Positions 1-6,390 of a stretch of DNA of 8,933 bases are shown here, one piece after another. Origin of the DNA: JBHWPB01 sp043424675 (GTDB lineage Bacteria > Bacillota > Bacilli > Lactobacillales > Carnobacteriaceae_A); contig JBHWPB010000050.1 of NCBI GenBank assembly GCA_043424675.1, positions 1 to 8,933 of the forward strand. Reading direction: 5' to 3'. The translations under genes were made by a program, and so were the position numbers. The notes beneath the pieces are model-generated. The model ran no database searches. It worked only from the letters and a program-made list of their open reading frames with translations, and was not told the origin of the DNA. Position 1 is the stretch's first letter. Each line of letters begins with the position of its first letter.

Positions 1-1040
1 TACAGGGTAATCGCTTGACCAGGCATATTATTACGTCCCGTTCGACCGACTCTATGAATAAAAAATTCTAATTCGTCTGGAATTTCTGCATTGATGACAT
101 GTGAAACCCCTTCAATATCAATTCCGCGGGCAGCTATATCTGTCGCAACAACGAATTGATAATCCAATTGCTTGATCCGGCGTATTTCACGGTTTCTCTC
201 TCGCGAAGTGAGTTCTCCATGTAATTTGCCGACATTTAACCCCTTGTCATCGAGATAGTCATAAATTTCATCAACTGCTTCAATAGTATTAGCAAATATG
301 AGCGCAAAGTAAGGATAACCGATCGTAACAAGCTGATAAATTAATTCTTTCCGGTCGCGTCCCCGAACAGCTAACAAGCCATTATCGATAACTGGAGATA
401 ATAAGTCATCGTAGTCAGATTCAATGAATTTAGGATGATCCATATATTTCTTCAAGAATGGTTGGATTTTTTCAGGAATTGTCGCCGAAAATACAAGCAT
501 CTGCAACTGATTCGGCATGGTAGAGGCGATACGATCAACTTGAGGAAGGAATCCCATATCAAGTGTCATATCTCCTTCATCTACCACAAAAACCTGAGTC
601 GTATAAGTTTTCAGTGCACGACTTTCAATTAAATCTAACAAACGTCCAGGTGTACCAATAGCAATATGAGGCTGATTGTTCTCTAGTTTTTCAAACTGTC
701 GTTTTTTATCTGTTCCGCCCACATACTTCTTAATTCTGATATTAACTGGTGCCTCTTCTATGAGCTGCAGTGCCATATCGTATATCTGCGTTGCCAGCTC
801 CCGGCTTGGAGCTGTGATAACTGCTTGTACTTTCTCAGACTCTGGGTTTATTTTATTTAATATAGGCAGCAGAAAAGCATGGGTCTTCCCCGTCCCAGTC
901 TGAGACTGAACCACTAAATCAGAGGCTTTTTGTACCTGGGGAATAACTTTTTCCTGTATCGTTGTGGGTTCTTCAAAACCCTTTCTTTTTAGTGCTTCTA
1001 GTAAATATTCTTGTAAATTAAATTGATTAAAGGTAGACAT
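1..1040 (-). CDS. cshB: DEAD-box ATP-dependent RNA helicase, CshB-like, partial (3' end beyond the window)
   Basis: An ATP-dependent RNA helicase, expected in the cytoplasm to remodel RNA in ribosome assembly, mRNA decay or cold adaptation. Translating the minus strand from the ATG at 1040 gives 346 residues with no stop. The helicase motifs appear in order: Q motif GFEEPTTIQ (21-29), Walker A SQTGTGKT (46-53), Ia PSRELA (78-83), Ib TPGR (130-133), motif II DEGD (154-157), III SAT (185-187), IV ALIFAN (246-251), V ATDIAARGID (299-308) and VI HRVGRTGR (329-336). Stretches such as QAVITAP, LQMLVFSATIPEK and PFLKKYM match my memory of Bacillus CshB (YqfR). CshB proteins run to about 440 residues, so the C-terminal tail is missing. 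The start is fixed by GGAGG at 1046-1050, five bases upstream. The gene follows argR closely (18-base gap) on the same strand and could be co-transcribed with it. The glycine in motif II is unusual. Family call is firm; the CshB subfamily is likely. Confidence 0.9.
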   Translation of the reverse strand, partial: MSTFNQFNLQEYLLEALKRKGFEEPTTIQEKVIPQVQKASDLVVQSQTGTGKTHAFLLPILNKINPESEKVQAVITAPSRELATQIYDMALQLIEEAPVNIRIKKYVGGTDKKRQFEKLENNQPHIAIGTPGRLLDLIESRALKTYTTQVFVVDEGDMTLDMGFLPQVDRIASTMPNQLQMLVFSATIPEKIQPFLKKYMDHPKFIESDYDDLLSPVIDNGLLAVRGRDRKELIYQLVTIGYPYFALIFANTIEAVDEIYDYLDDKGLNVGKLHGELTSRERNREIRRIKQLDYQFVVATDIAARGIDIEGVSHVINAEIPDELEFFIHRVGRTGRNNMPGQAITL

Positions 1041-1058
1041 AGCGTCCTCCATTCGTTC

Positions 1059-1511
1059 TTATTTTTCCATTCTCTCTTCGACGTAGTCTGCAATCCCTTC
1101 TGCTTTTTCACCGTCTCTAGTAATCACGACTAAAGTGTCATAACCAGCGATTGTTGCGACGATATCAGGGAAATATAACTGATCAAATAAAGCTGCCAAG
1201 ACATCCGCATTTCCTGGTAAAGTATTAACAATCGTTAAAAATTCCACCACGGTCACTTTCTGTACAGTATCTCCGATCGTCTGGTCTAAACGATACTGTG
1301 AAGATTGATTTGTCTGATACAGAGTGTAAATCGTTTTATCTTTTCCTACAGGTGTCTTCACGAGGTTTAATTCCTTAATATCTCTTGATATCGTAGCCTG
1401 AGTTGCTTTTACTCCTTCATCTTCCAAATATTTAATAAGCTCCTCTTGTGTGGATATATCGTGATCTAAGACGAGCTGTTTTATTAACAATTGGCGTTCA
1501 TCTTTACGCAT
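1059..1511 (-). CDS. argR: Arginine repressor family regulator (ArgR/AhrC type)
   Basis: A transcription factor that, in this family, forms hexamers, binds arginine through the C-terminal domain and binds ARG boxes at arginine biosynthesis or catabolism genes. Its 150 residues match family length. Residues 1-70 form the winged helix-turn-helix with the signature TQATISRDIKEL (37-48). Residues 80-150 form the oligomerisation and ligand domain, with VNTLPGNADVLAALFDQL (95-112) and ATIAGYDTLVVITRD (119-133). In E. coli ArgR and Bacillus AhrC the equivalent of Y124-D125 is a pair of aspartates that contact arginine; here the first is tyrosine. A strong GGAGG lies upstream of the ATG. The gene is divergent from argS, with a 303-base shared control region, and cshB follows 18 bases downstream. 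Many lactic acid bacteria carry two ArgR-type proteins that act together, so this may be one of such a pair. Family assignment is secure; ligand response is uncertain. Confidence 0.93.
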   Translation of the reverse strand: MRKDERQLLIKQLVLDHDISTQEELIKYLEDEGVKATQATISRDIKELNLVKTPVGKDKTIYTLYQTNQSSQYRLDQTIGDTVQKVTVVEFLTIVNTLPGNADVLAALFDQLYFPDIVATIAGYDTLVVITRDGEKAEGIADYVEERMEK

Positions 1512-1711
1512 AAATATACCTCCTATAATCCATATTTTTATTTATTTTACCATTGATTCGCAAATTTTACTATAATGTACAGATAAATAATGAATAATTC
1601 CTCATTCTATTATTATTATTATTGACATATTGATTCTACAATGAAAATGCTCCTATGCATCCAATTTAACATTAGAATCATTGATTTATTCCTCTTCTTT
1701 TGTTATTCTCA

Positions 1712-1720
1712 TGTTAAAAT
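1712..1720 (+). promoter_or_regulatory. Candidate argS promoter (extended -10)
   Basis: TGTTAAAAT forms an extended -10 (TG, one base, TAAAAT) without a clear -35 at the expected place. Initiation near 1727 would give a leader of about 88 bases containing the hairpin at 1751-1776. A perfect TTGACA lies further upstream at 1622-1627 but has no acceptable -10 at 16-18 bases. The stretch between them may also hold the argR promoter in the opposite direction; I could not place that with confidence. Confidence 0.4.
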
Positions 1721-1750
1721 AGAGGAAGATTTAAAGATCATACACGATTA

Positions 1751-1783
1751 GCCAAGGGTGAGTGATTACTCTTGGCCTTTCCT
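1751..1783 (+). promoter_or_regulatory. Leader hairpin before argS, possible weak terminator/attenuator
   Basis: GCCAAGGGT (1751-1759) pairs with ACTCTTGGC (1768-1776) over nine base pairs, one of them G-U, with an eight-base loop. It is followed by CTTTCCT rather than a strong T-run. It lies between the candidate argS promoter and the ribosome binding site, so it must be in the argS transcript. It lacks the AGGGTGGNACCGCG core of a T-box. It could be an attenuator, an mRNA-stability hairpin or a protein-binding site. Confidence 0.5.
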
Positions 1784-1814
1784 ATGAAATAAAATTAAAA
1801 ACAGGAGGAAGAAT

Positions 1815-3515
1815 ATGAATTTTGAACAAACTGTGGCACGTGCGCTGCACCCTTATCTTGAAGAACATTTATCGCTCGAAGAGATCGAGCAGCTTTTAGA
1901 AAAACCAAAGTCTCAAGAACACGGTGATGTCGCATTCCCCACTTTTCAACTTGCGAAAATATATAAAAAATCTCCGCAAGAAATTGCACAAAACCTAGAA
2001 GACCAAATTGAGGATTCTCATATTGGAAAAATTGAGAGTGTAGGACCTTACCTTAACTTTTTCTTAAAACGCGAACTTTTTTACTATACTATTGTCAATA
2101 AAGTTATGCAAGAAAAAGAAGCATTCGGAAATGAAAACATTGGAGAAGATCAATCCGTTCCCATCGATATGTCTTCTCCTAACATCGCCAAACCTATGTC
2201 CATGGGGCACCTCCGAAGTACTGTTATCGGGAATGCTCTCGCTAATATCTATGAAAAAATGGGATTTGACCCTATCCGCATCAACCACCTGGGGGATTGG
2301 GGAACACAATTCGGCAAACTCATTACTGCTTATAAGAAGTGGGGAGATGAAGAAACGGTCAGAGAGAATCCTATCACTGAACTGAACAGACTTTATGTTC
2401 ACTTCCACGATATTGCCGATGAAGAACCTGAATTGGAAGATGAAGCTCGGAAATGGTTCCGTCGTCTTGAAAATGGAGATGAAGAAGCTTATGAGTTATG
2501 GAAATGGTTTAGAGATGAATCATTGCAAGCTTTTAACGAGGTGTACGAACGTCTTCATATTTCCTTTGATTCTTATAAAGGGGAAGCTTTCTACAATGAT
2601 AAAATGGGGGAAATCGTTGACCTGCTCGATGAGAAAGGTATCCTTGTTGAAGATGAAGGTGCGATGGTTGTTCCTCTTGAAGAATACGAGTTGAACCCTG
2701 CTCTCATTCAAAAGCAAGATGGAGCAACCCTCTATATGACACGCGACTTAGCTGCAGCACTCTACAGAAAACGTGAATATGACTTTGCTGTGTCTCTCTA
2801 TGTTGTGGGTCAAGACCAGAAATATCATTTCCGCCAATTAAAAGCTGTTCTTGATAAAATGGATTACGATTGGGCTGAAGATATTTACCATATTTCCTTT
2901 GGTCTTATCTCAGTTGATGGCGAGAAAATGTCTACTCGTTCCGGTCGTGTCGTTCTTTTAGAAGATGTTTTAGATGAAGCTGTCACAAAAGCTTACCAGC
3001 AAATCGATGAGAAAAACCCTGCTTTAGAAAATAAACAGCGAGTAGCTGAAAAAGTCGGGATTGGCGCCGTCATCTTCAATGACTTGCACAATGACCGCCA
3101 GAATGATTTCGACTTTAACTTGGATGCTATCGTGCAATTTGAAGGTGAAACAGGCCCCTACGTCCAATACAGTCGCGCGCGTGCCATGAGTATCCTTGAA
3201 AAAGCAGAAAAACAAGGTATGACTATCAGCTTTGATGAGGGTGACAGTCTATCGGATAACTACAGTTGGTCACTTCTACAAGATATTGAAGAATTCTCGC
3301 ATGTTCTGGAACGTGCTCTCGCTAATAATGAACCTTCAATTATTGCGCGTCATGTTATGAAGTTGGCGACTGATTTCAATAAGTTTTATGCTAATATTCG
3401 TGTTCTAGAAGAACACCCAGAACGTGCTCAGCGATTAGCCTTAGTAGAAGCAGTCACTATTCTTATCAAAGAAGAATTACGTATTCTAGGAGTAGCAGCG
3501 CCGGATGAAATGTAA
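1815..3515 (+). CDS. argS: Arginyl-tRNA synthetase
   Basis: A class I aminoacyl-tRNA synthetase that attaches arginine to tRNA-Arg in the cytoplasm; arginine activation in this enzyme requires bound tRNA. Its 566 residues match the usual 550-580. An N-terminal Add-1-like domain occupies about 1-115 (with EHGDVAFPTF at 35-44). The catalytic Rossmann fold carries the HIGH-type motif as SPNIAKPMSMGHLRST (121-136), with SMGH replacing the canonical tetrapeptide, and the KMSKS-type loop GEKMSTRSG (369-377). The DALR anticodon-binding domain begins around GPYVQYSRAR (447-456) and the protein ends LGVAAPDEM, typical for the family. GGAGG at 1804-1808 sits six bases before the ATG. It is divergent from argR, a common pairing in Lactobacillales. 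The leader contains a hairpin at 1751-1776, and a putative structured RNA begins just after the stop codon. Function is near certain. Confidence 0.98.
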   Translation: MNFEQTVARALHPYLEEHLSLEEIEQLLEKPKSQEHGDVAFPTFQLAKIYKKSPQEIAQNLEDQIEDSHIGKIESVGPYLNFFLKRELFYYTIVNKVMQEKEAFGNENIGEDQSVPIDMSSPNIAKPMSMGHLRSTVIGNALANIYEKMGFDPIRINHLGDWGTQFGKLITAYKKWGDEETVRENPITELNRLYVHFHDIADEEPELEDEARKWFRRLENGDEEAYELWKWFRDESLQAFNEVYERLHISFDSYKGEAFYNDKMGEIVDLLDEKGILVEDEGAMVVPLEEYELNPALIQKQDGATLYMTRDLAAALYRKREYDFAVSLYVVGQDQKYHFRQLKAVLDKMDYDWAEDIYHISFGLISVDGEKMSTRSGRVVLLEDVLDEAVTKAYQQIDEKNPALENKQRVAEKVGIGAVIFNDLHNDRQNDFDFNLDAIVQFEGETGPYVQYSRARAMSILEKAEKQGMTISFDEGDSLSDNYSWSLLQDIEEFSHVLERALANNEPSIIARHVMKLATDFNKFYANIRVLEEHPERAQRLALVEAVTILIKEELRILGVAAPDEM

Positions 3516-3518
3516 AAA

Positions 3519-3672
3519 CGGAGTGTGTGTCAGAAGTATTCTGCTTGGTAACCTTGAAGTTCAACAAGCGTCAAAGCTGCTCTGAAAAGAAAAGCTTGGG
3601 AAATGCAAGAGACGCATCTTCAGTGTCCTTTGCTGAAATCATTCCCCGGTTAAATCTGAGGAGTACACTTAA
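3519..3672 (+). ncRNA. Candidate structured non-coding RNA with a 6S-RNA-like rod-and-bubble fold
   Basis: This gap folds by hand into one long rod. Outer stem: GAGTGTGT (3521-3528) with GTACACTT (3663-3670), including G-T pairs. It continues as TCAGA (3530-3534) with TCTGA (3655-3659). There follows a large bubble (about 3535-3554 and 3623-3654), which can be partly closed by TAACC (3549-3553) with GGTTA (3648-3652). The inner arm is TGAAG (3555-3559) with CTTCA (3618-3622), then GCGTC (3568-3572) with GACGC (3611-3615), then AAGCT (3574-3578) with AGCTT (3593-3597). A closing stem, a large central bubble and a long terminal arm are the layout of 6S RNA, the RNA polymerase decoy. Size (about 150 nt, or about 225 to the terminator at 3744) roughly fits. 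No convincing promoter is visible, with only a weak TGAAAT at 3506-3511. The 6S identity is an inference from shape; an argS 3' UTR element is the alternative. Confidence 0.42.
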
Positions 3673-3702
3673 AGAAATTTCATGACAACAGTCTCGATAT
3701 AC

Positions 3703-3744
3703 AAAAAGCAGCCGCAAGATTAAGATACTTGCAGCTGCTTTTTT
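3703..3744 (+). terminator. Bidirectional intrinsic terminator between argS and the aminotransferase gene
   Basis: AAAAAGCAGC (3703-3712) pairs with GCTGCTTTTT (3734-3743). An internal C/A mismatch and an inner stem GCAAG/CTTGC close a loop of about nine bases. T-runs flank the stem on both strands, so it can end the argS/ncRNA transcript (plus) and the trmL operon (minus). It lies 16 bases past the stop of the minus-strand gene. Confidence 0.9.
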
Positions 3745-3759
3745 CATTCCTTATATTAT

Positions 3760-4956
3760 TTAACTTATAAACTCTTCTTGCAGTACCTCAGTCAGGCGTT
3801 TCAAAGCAGACGCCAGAATGTCTCGAGGTAAAGCAACATTAAGCCGAATAAAACCTTCCCCTTCTTTTCCAAAAAAGTCACCAGGAGTCGCAAAAAATTC
3901 AGCTTTTTCAGCTAGAAGCTGATGAAAGTCAGCCTCATCTTCTACACCCAGATCTCTAAAATCTAGCCATTGAACATAAGTCGCTTCAGGCAAGTGAGTT
4001 TTTATCTCTGGAAATTCTTCCTCGAAATGTCTGACCACCAGCTTTTGGTTGTCGCGCACGACCTCTTTCATCTCCTCTAACCAGTCTGAAGCTTCGGTAT
4101 AAGCGATCTCCGTAGCGAGTAACCCCAGCAAGTTTGTCCCACTATAGTGAAGCTGGTCTACTTTTTCTTGGAAAGTGTTTCTCAAATTGGAATCAGGAAT
4201 AATAATATTGGAAATCTGCATGGCTGCGAGATTAAAACCTTTAGATGCTGAGGTACAGACAAGTGTACGCTCTGCTATGTCAGAATTGACATTTGCTAAT
4301 ACTCTATGTTCATAAGGTTCAAAGACAATGTCATTCCATATTTCATCTGAGACAACGATAAGATCATGTGCCACACATATCTTTGCGATTTTTTCTAGCT
4401 CTTCTTCTGTCCATACACGGCCAACAGGATTATGCGGACTACAGAAAAGTAAGATTTTATTATTGGAATCAGCAGCAGCTTCTTCAAAAGCGGCAAAATC
4501 TATCGTATAGTGTCCTCTTTTATCTTCTAATAAAGGGATATTGATTTTTTTTCGCTTGTTTTCTTCTGTAGCTTGAAAGAACGGCCCATAGACAGGGCTG
4601 AAAAAAATAATGCCCTCCCCTGGCTCGCTAAAAGCTAAAATAGCTGCATTTATGGCTGCTACTACTCCCGGAGTAGTAACGATCCAATCTTCTTCAATCT
4701 CCCACTGGTGCTCTTCTTTCTGCCATTTGACAACAGTATTCAAGTAAGATGGTGTGGGTTGTGAGTAACCTAAGACCACTGAATCTAATTTTTCCTTCAA
4801 GCCGTTTACGATTTCTGGAGCATTTTTGAACTCCATATCTGCTACAGAAAGAGGCATCGTCTCTTCTCCTGCTTCTGGATTCCTTTCATACATCGCTAAC
4901 CACTTGCTTGAACCAGTATCCTTTCGGTTTATCGCACTCTGAAAATCATATTTCAT
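3760..4956 (-). CDS. patB: PLP-dependent C-S lyase/aminotransferase of the MalY/PatB family (probable cystathionine beta-lyase)
   Basis: A cytoplasmic fold-type I pyridoxal-phosphate enzyme. MalY/PatB members usually cleave cystathionine or other cysteine S-conjugates to pyruvate, ammonia and a thiol, in methionine and sulfur metabolism. The 398 residues match family length. Seen in the sequence: the N-terminal PLSVADMEF (35-43) typical of the family; VTTPGVVAAINAAI (93-106); the substrate-carboxylate loop SPHNPVGR (173-180); SDEIWND (203-209), whose aspartate should contact the cofactor ring nitrogen; and the Schiff-base lysine K239 in TSASKGFNLA. The C-terminal FIRLNVALPR carries the arginine that binds the substrate carboxylate. 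It is the last gene of the trmL-PAP2-patB operon. Its AAGGAG site (4966-4971) touches the stop codon of the upstream gene, 14 bases away, which suggests coupled translation. The terminator at 3703-3744 follows. Family firm; exact substrate not determined, so the symbol is tentative. Confidence 0.88.
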   Translation of the reverse strand: MKYDFQSAINRKDTGSSKWLAMYERNPEAGEETMPLSVADMEFKNAPEIVNGLKEKLDSVVLGYSQPTPSYLNTVVKWQKEEHQWEIEEDWIVTTPGVVAAINAAILAFSEPGEGIIFFSPVYGPFFQATEENKRKKINIPLLEDKRGHYTIDFAAFEEAAADSNNKILLFCSPHNPVGRVWTEEELEKIAKICVAHDLIVVSDEIWNDIVFEPYEHRVLANVNSDIAERTLVCTSASKGFNLAAMQISNIIIPDSNLRNTFQEKVDQLHYSGTNLLGLLATEIAYTEASDWLEEMKEVVRDNQKLVVRHFEEEFPEIKTHLPEATYVQWLDFRDLGVEDEADFHQLLAEKAEFFATPGDFFGKEGEGFIRLNVALPRDILASALKRLTEVLQEEFIS

Positions 4957-4970
4957 CCTTCTACTCTCCT

Positions 4971-5639
4971 TTATCTCTCAGCTGATACCTCTTCATAATA
5001 GCGGTAATAGGAAGAAATTGACAAAGAAAGCCAACTCGCTCCCGCAAAGAAGCCACCGATGACATCAGAAAAGTAATGTACTCCTAGATAAACACGGCTG
5101 AAGCCTATGAGAAAAATTAGTATAAAGAACCCCATAAGCATAATATTCTGGACCCTTTGTTTTTCGATAACATGGAAAGATAAAATAAAGGCAATGCCAC
5201 CAAACATTATCATAGACCCCATCGCATGACCACTTGGGAAGGAAAATCCATCTTGGACTATTAAATGATAATGAGCGTCTGGGCGCAGACGTTGAAAGAT
5301 AGTTTTCAATGCCCCATTAAGAAAAAAAGATCCCAGCAAAGCAGTTAGACCATACCATAATGGCGTGAATTTTAATTTTAATAAAACCCTCGTAAACAAC
5401 ATAAAACCGGTAACGATAGCCATTTGAGACCAAGCGTTTCCTATAAAAGTGATAGCACGCATGACATCACTTAGTCCGTCATTCCTCAGCTTAAAAATAA
5501 AAGATGAAACCGTGTTGTCAATCTGTTGTAAGACATCTCCTGCCAGAACATGAAAGAGAATAATGAGTAAAAAAGGAAGAGACAGTAAAACAGCAACTTT
5601 TAGATAGGATCTGCTGTAATCTAGATATTTATTTTCCAT
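4971..5639 (-). CDS. PAP2-family membrane phosphatase (phosphatidic acid phosphatase/undecaprenyl pyrophosphatase type)
   Basis: An integral membrane phosphatase of the PAP2 superfamily; bacterial members dephosphorylate phosphatidylglycerol phosphate, phosphatidate or undecaprenyl diphosphate at the outer face of the membrane. All three signature blocks are intact in the 222 residues: KTIFQRLRP (K112, R119, P120), FPSGH (134-138) and SRVYLGVHYFSDV (S181, R182, H188, D192). Hydrophobic segments lie near 12-34, 70-88, 93-110, 139-156, 165-183 and 192-210, giving about six membrane spans. The ATG at 5639 lies inside the end of trmL (11-base overlap) and has only a weak upstream AGAG, so translation probably depends on ribosomes ending trmL. 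patB follows 14 bases downstream. The superfamily call is certain. The substrate cannot be told from sequence; lipid carrier recycling and phospholipid synthesis are both possible. Confidence 0.92.
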   Translation of the reverse strand: MENKYLDYSRSYLKVAVLLSLPFLLIILFHVLAGDVLQQIDNTVSSFIFKLRNDGLSDVMRAITFIGNAWSQMAIVTGFMLFTRVLLKLKFTPLWYGLTALLGSFFLNGALKTIFQRLRPDAHYHLIVQDGFSFPSGHAMGSMIMFGGIAFILSFHVIEKQRVQNIMLMGFFILIFLIGFSRVYLGVHYFSDVIGGFFAGASWLSLSISSYYRYYEEVSAER

Positions 5640-6165
5640 TTTTATCTCTCGAATCTAATTTGTCATTTTCATAGTGATGGGTGTAATCCATAGAAGGGAA
5701 ATTCTGTTGTCGCAGCGCTTCATAAATAATAATTGCCGCTGTATTGGATAAATTCAATGACCGGACATGCATATCGTCCATTGGGATACGCAAGCACTTC
5801 TCTTCATTTTCCTGCATAAAATCTTCCGGTAATCCGCTTGTCTCCCGTCCAAACATAAAATAAAGATCTTCTCCATCAACCGAACTCGTTAAATCTGCAT
5901 CAGAATAAACCTGATTTGCAAATTTAGTTATCAAAAATAATTTATGGTCTCCCATTGTCTCTAAAAAATCTGGTAAGCTGTCATGGGTATAGATATCAAG
6001 ATCATTCCAATAATCTAGTCCCGCTCTTTTGAGATGTTTATCATCTGTTTTGAATCCTAGGGGTTTAATGAGATGCAAAACAGTGTCTGTCCCTGCACAC
6101 GTGCGCGCAATGTTTCCTGTATTCGCTGGGATTTCTGGTTGGTATAGAACAATATGATTCGTCAT
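5629..6165 (-). CDS. trmL: tRNA (cytidine/uridine-34-2'-O)-methyltransferase TrmL (SPOUT family)
   Basis: Methylates the 2'-O of the wobble nucleotide 34 in certain leucine tRNAs, using S-adenosylmethionine; cytoplasmic dimer. The sequence shows the SPOUT trefoil-knot signatures: LYQPEIPANTGNIARTC (7-23), KPLGFKTDDKHLKRAGLDYW (34-53), FGRETSGLP (105-113) and RIPMDDMHVRSLNLSNTAAI (126-145). I start the gene at the ATG at 6165 (178 residues), not at an in-frame ATG at 6216. AGGAG (6173-6177) is correctly spaced for 6165, the protein then begins right at the conserved MTNHIVLYQPEIP, and the longer form would run back into the leader hairpin. A polar, charged tail of about 20 residues extends past the core. 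It is the first gene of an operon with a PAP2 phosphatase (11-base overlap) and patB. The leader carries a terminator-like hairpin at 6193-6232, suggesting control by attenuation. Function well supported. Confidence 0.94.
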   Translation of the reverse strand: MTNHIVLYQPEIPANTGNIARTCAGTDTVLHLIKPLGFKTDDKHLKRAGLDYWNDLDIYTHDSLPDFLETMGDHKLFLITKFANQVYSDADLTSSVDGEDLYFMFGRETSGLPEDFMQENEEKCLRIPMDDMHVRSLNLSNTAAIIIYEALRQQNFPSMDYTHHYENDKLDSRDKNGK

Positions 6166-6172
6166 TTTCCTT

Positions 6173-6177
6173 CTCCT
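6173..6177 (-). promoter_or_regulatory. Ribosome binding site fixing the trmL start
   Basis: AGGAG on the minus strand, seven bases after which AAGGAAA leads into the ATG at 6165. No comparable site precedes the in-frame ATG at 6216, so the shorter TrmL is preferred. Confidence 0.85.
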
Positions 6178-6184
6178 TTTAGAC

Positions 6185-6232
6185 AAAAATAAAACGTATT
6201 CTCTCGGTGTAATCACGGCGAGAAAATACGTT
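6185..6232 (-). terminator. Terminator-like hairpin in the trmL leader (candidate attenuator)
   Basis: On the minus strand AACGTATT (6232-6225) pairs with AATACGTT (6200-6193). The stem continues through a G-T pair and TCTCG/CGAGA to 14 pairs, then a CC bulge, GTG/CAC and an ATTA loop. TTTTATTTTT follows. This is a classical intrinsic terminator, but it ends only eight bases before the trmL ribosome binding site, leaving no room for a promoter after it. Operon transcription must therefore pass through it, either from the candidate promoter at 6318-6346 or from ytxH-like gene readthrough. Confidence 0.75.
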
Positions 6233-6252
6233 GTTGGGTTCCTTGAAATTCA

Positions 6253-6293
6253 CTAGTTTTTATCAATTTCCTAACAAGCTTGATAAAAGCTAA
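6253..6293 (-). promoter_or_regulatory. Second leader hairpin upstream of trmL
   Basis: TTTTATCAA (minus strand, 6288-6280) pairs perfectly with TTGATAAAA (6266-6258). The stem extends by GTTAG/CTAGT beyond one C/A mismatch, around a 13-base loop. It sits between the candidate promoter and the terminator-like hairpin, and could be the sensing or anti-terminator part of a leader. It does not match any riboswitch consensus I know. Confidence 0.45.
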
Positions 6294-6317
6294 CGACTCA
6301 AACGAGAACACCTTTTT

Positions 6318-6346
6318 AACCTAACACATCTTTATTGATAATGCAA
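6318..6346 (-). promoter_or_regulatory. Candidate trmL operon promoter
   Basis: TTGCAT (6346-6341), a 17-base spacer, then TAGGTT (6323-6318) preceded by TG and one base (extended -10). Transcription would start near 6311 and give a leader of about 145 bases with two hairpins. The segment TGTGTTAGGTT followed by AAGGTGTTCT closely matches the candidate thrE promoter near 8290. Confidence 0.45.
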
Positions 6347-6390
6347 AGGCAATAACAAAACACTAGGAAAAATGAGAAAATTTTCATAAT

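Noticed and set aside
435..903. Plus-strand open frames at 435-632 and 676-903
   Set aside because: They lie antisense to the helicase gene, have no ribosome binding site or recognisable motif, and the helicase motifs run unbroken through both.
1589..1608. ARG box (ArgR operator) in the argR-argS gap
   Set aside because: TGAATAATT matches one half-site, but the other half (CCTCATTC) is shifted by about three bases from the palindromic consensus. Autoregulation is plausible but not shown.
1608..1622. TTA trinucleotide run as a phase-variable repeat
   Set aside because: About five short units in an AT-rich intergenic stretch; too short and not placed in a coding or spacer position that would clearly switch expression.
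1622..1650. TTGACA at 1622-1627 as the argS -35 element
   Set aside because: No acceptable -10 hexamer at 16-19 bases downstream (the bases read AAATGC); kept only as a possible upstream element.
1727..1814. T-box riboswitch in the argS leader
   Set aside because: The leader is under 90 bases and lacks the AGGGTGGNACCGCG anti-terminator core and stem I elements.
2064..3215. Open frames in other frames inside argS
   Set aside because: All overlap intact argS coding sequence and give low-complexity proteins without domains or start signals.
4328..4510. Plus-strand open frame of 60 codons inside the patB-like gene
   Set aside because: Antisense to a well-supported enzyme gene; no start signal or motif.
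6166..6216. Longer TrmL starting at the ATG at 6216
   Set aside because: The extra 17 residues include the terminator-like hairpin region, lack family similarity and have no ribosome binding site; 6165 has a proper AGGAG.
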